Source: Candidatus Woesearchaeota archaeon CG08_land_8_20_14_0_20_47_9 (GTDB lineage Archaea > Nanobdellota > Nanobdellia > Woesearchaeales > CG1-02-47-18). From it: DNA of 5,509 bases. The position numbers and the translations under genes are program-made. Under the pieces are notes generated by a model, which saw nothing but the letters and a program-made list of their open reading frames with translations, ran no database searches and was not told the origin of the DNA. Below are positions 4,739 through 5,509 of the stretch, piece by piece; the first letter of the stretch is position 1, and the number at the start of each line of letters is the position of its first letter. The DNA lies in assembly GCA_002763335.1 (NCBI GenBank), contig PEYS01000022.1, positions 1 through 5,509 on the forward strand, given 5' to 3'.

Positions 4739-4815
4739 GCCCCACCCAATCTCTGCATTGGGCTTCCGCCCTGGCCTCCCCCGCCCATCGATAGCGTGAA
4801 AGGCGCAGTAGGCCA
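4739..4815 (-). repeat. 77-bp structured repeat, copy 2 (after the PPDK gene)
   Basis: Second copy of the repeat at 3818-3894, same orientation, with three substitutions. On the minus strand one of them changes a C-G pair to a U-G pair in the CGCC/GGCG helix, which is allowed in RNA read from this strand only. TGGCCT pairs with AGGCCA perfectly here. It lies 269 bp after the PPDK stop, on the same strand. Loose similarity to copy 1 continues to about 4870, with about 24 bases inserted near 4832-4850. Confidence 0.85.
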
Positions 4816-4940
4816 TCTAGGAGCCATCTTGCACTCTAATTAGACATCATAGCACCCAGAAATCTTGGAGTTTAGGAAGATTTCACTCTCGAATCTGCTG
4901 TCTAAGGCATAATCTTTTAAATGACCGTCTGCCGCCATTG

Positions 4941-4961
4941 ATGGCTGGATTTTTCCGACAA
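4941..4961 (+). repeat. Solo copy of the branched element's right arm
   Basis: Identical over 21 bp to 3679-3699 (begins ATGGCTGGAT, ends TCCGACAA). The complementary left arm and the inner hairpins are absent here, so this is either a fragment of a second element or an insertion/recombination scar. It is inverted relative to the left arm at 3570-3584. Confidence 0.7.
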
Positions 4962-4992
4962 TACATTTATTCTCATGGCTCATGTCTCAAAT

Positions 4993-5076
4993 CTCAAGAC
5001 TGAAAACTGAAAGCTCAAGACTGGAGGCTGATGACTCAAGACTGAAAACTGAAAGCTCAAGACTGGACTCTGATCT
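4993..5076. repeat. 21-bp tandem repeat, four units (two 42-bp copies)
   Basis: Units begin CTCAAGACTG at 4993, 5014, 5035 and 5056. Units 1 and 3 are identical (CTCAAGACTG then AAAACTGAAAG); units 2 and 4 differ after CTCAAGACTGGA. A 33-bp block (4993-5025) recurs exactly at 5035-5067. A further CTCAAGACT at 5084-5092 covers the PPDK stop codon, so the array reaches into the gene's end. Read on the plus strand the unit encodes a 7-residue SRLKTES-type repeat, but that frame then runs antisense through PPDK and is unlikely to be a gene. Confidence 0.85.
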
Positions 5077-5084
5077 CTCGCCTC

Positions 5085-5509
5085 TCAAGACTCTTTCAGC
5101 TTCGCCTGCGCAGCAGCAAGCCTCGCTATGGGGACGCGGTATGGGCTGCATGAGACATAGTCCAGGCCAGTTCTGTGGCAGAACTCCACTGAGCTGGGCT
5201 CTCCGCCATGCTCGCCGCATATCCCTATCTTTAGGTTCTGCCTTGTCTTTCTCCCCTTCTTGACTGCTATCCTTACAAGCCTGCCCACCCCATCCTGGTC
5301 TAGGACTGCAAATGGGTCCTTCTCAAGCAGCCCCTTATCCAGATAGTGCCTTATGAATCTGCCTGCATCATCCCTGCTGAAGCCGAGGGTTGTCTGCGTG
5401 AGGTCATTAGTGCCAAAGGAAAAGAACTCTGCGTGCTCTGCAATCCTATCTGCAGTCACGCATGCCCTCGGAAGCTCGATCATCGTGCCTACCGCATACT
5501 TTAGCTTAA
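5085..5509 (-). CDS. ppdK: Pyruvate, phosphate dikinase, C-terminal part (cut by window edge)
   Basis: The last 140 residues of PPDK, the cytoplasmic enzyme that interconverts pyruvate + ATP + Pi and PEP + AMP + PPi, supporting gluconeogenesis or PPi-linked glycolysis. The frame is open to the window edge (VGTMIELPR is read through), so the ATG at 5481-5483 is internal and the true start lies outside. Seen: the PEP/pyruvate-domain motifs MIELPRA, FFSFGTNDLTQ, GFSRDDAGRF, the catalytic-cysteine loop GICGEHGG (Cys codon 5217-5219), and the terminal GLDYVSCSPYRVPIARLAAAQA. The end is typical for the family, followed by only a few residues (KLKES). The GFSRDDAGRF and DPFAVLDQDGVG stretches separate it from PEP synthase and EI of the PTS. 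The stop codon lies inside a CTCAAGACT repeat unit. No frameshift is seen. Confidence 0.96.
   Translation of the reverse strand, partial: KLKYAVGTMIELPRACVTADRIAEHAEFFSFGTNDLTQTTLGFSRDDAGRFIRHYLDKGLLEKDPFAVLDQDGVGRLVRIAVKKGRKTRQNLKIGICGEHGGEPSSVEFCHRTGLDYVSCSPYRVPIARLAAAQAKLKES

Larger units (their letters stand above)
4545..5084. other. 540-bp gene-free region between two minus-strand genes
   Basis: No convincing gene. It holds the M50 promoter, a long hairpin (4645-4714), the 77-bp repeat copy 2, a less ordered stretch (4816-4940), the solo 21-bp arm (4941-4961) and a 21-bp tandem repeat that ends just short of the PPDK stop codon. Open frames here cross the repeats and look spurious. I see no tRNA. 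Confidence 0.7.

Noticed and set aside
4587..4799. Plus-strand open frame starting with TTG (ITVDPKVEARLVEADVIKIS)
   Set aside because: The first 20 residues look protein-like, but the frame then crosses the long hairpin and the 77-bp repeat and has no SD; a gene remnant cannot be excluded.
4739..4815. 77-bp repeats as a CRISPR array or rRNA/tRNA fragments
   Set aside because: Only two copies 921 bp apart with a gene between them, no regular spacers, and no tRNA T-loop or rRNA signature that I can recognise.
4982..5263. Plus-strand open frame with heptad-like repeats
   Set aside because: The heptads follow from the 21-bp tandem repeat; the remainder is antisense to conserved PPDK sequence.

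Overview
The window looks like a piece of an archaeal genome. Starts are preceded by GGTGA-type Shine-Dalgarno sites, A/T-rich TATA-like boxes sit upstream of several starts, and the genes include a TtuA/Ctu2-type tRNA-thiolation relative and a site-2 protease of archaeal style. A DPANN or similar uncultivated lineage is possible, but nothing here fixes the taxon.

Layout. Positions 15-674 (minus) hold a Ctu2-like protein, two CxxC pairs plus a degenerate PP-loop domain. A 104-bp gap with promoter-like boxes separates it from a divergent plus-strand three-gene operon at 779-3486. That operon encodes a secreted/anchored membrane protein with a six-cysteine exterior and a short TPR/MIT-like cytoplasmic helical tail, then two paralogous AAA+ ATPases of the ExeA/GspA (AAA_22) type. 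The second ATPase carries a long charged, probably disordered tail. SD sites lie in or just before each junction and the two ATPase genes overlap by 8 bp, so the three products are probably made together. The likely picture is a pair of cytoplasmic ATPases working with a membrane receptor. I do not recognise a named system with this make-up, and it is the best candidate for undescribed biology in the window.

Positions 3487-3968 have no convincing gene but are full of structure: a 126-nt element that can fold into a three-way junction, a G-quadruplex motif, an orphan TATA box, and the first copy of a 77-bp repeat. Positions 3969-4544 (minus) encode a small M50 membrane metalloprotease. Positions 4545-5084 again lack a convincing gene and hold a long hairpin, the second copy of the 77-bp repeat (74/77 identical), a solo copy of one arm of the three-way-junction element, and a 21-bp tandem repeat. 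Positions 5085-5509 (minus) are the C-terminal end of pyruvate phosphate dikinase, cut by the window edge.

Both minus-strand genes (M50 and PPDK) are followed by the 77-bp repeat in the same orientation and then by a long hairpin. The repeats therefore look like a shared 3'-untranslated or dispersed mobile module rather than random sequence. Features of the fold (a GGAA tetraloop and a substitution that keeps a G-U pair) fit a minus-strand RNA.
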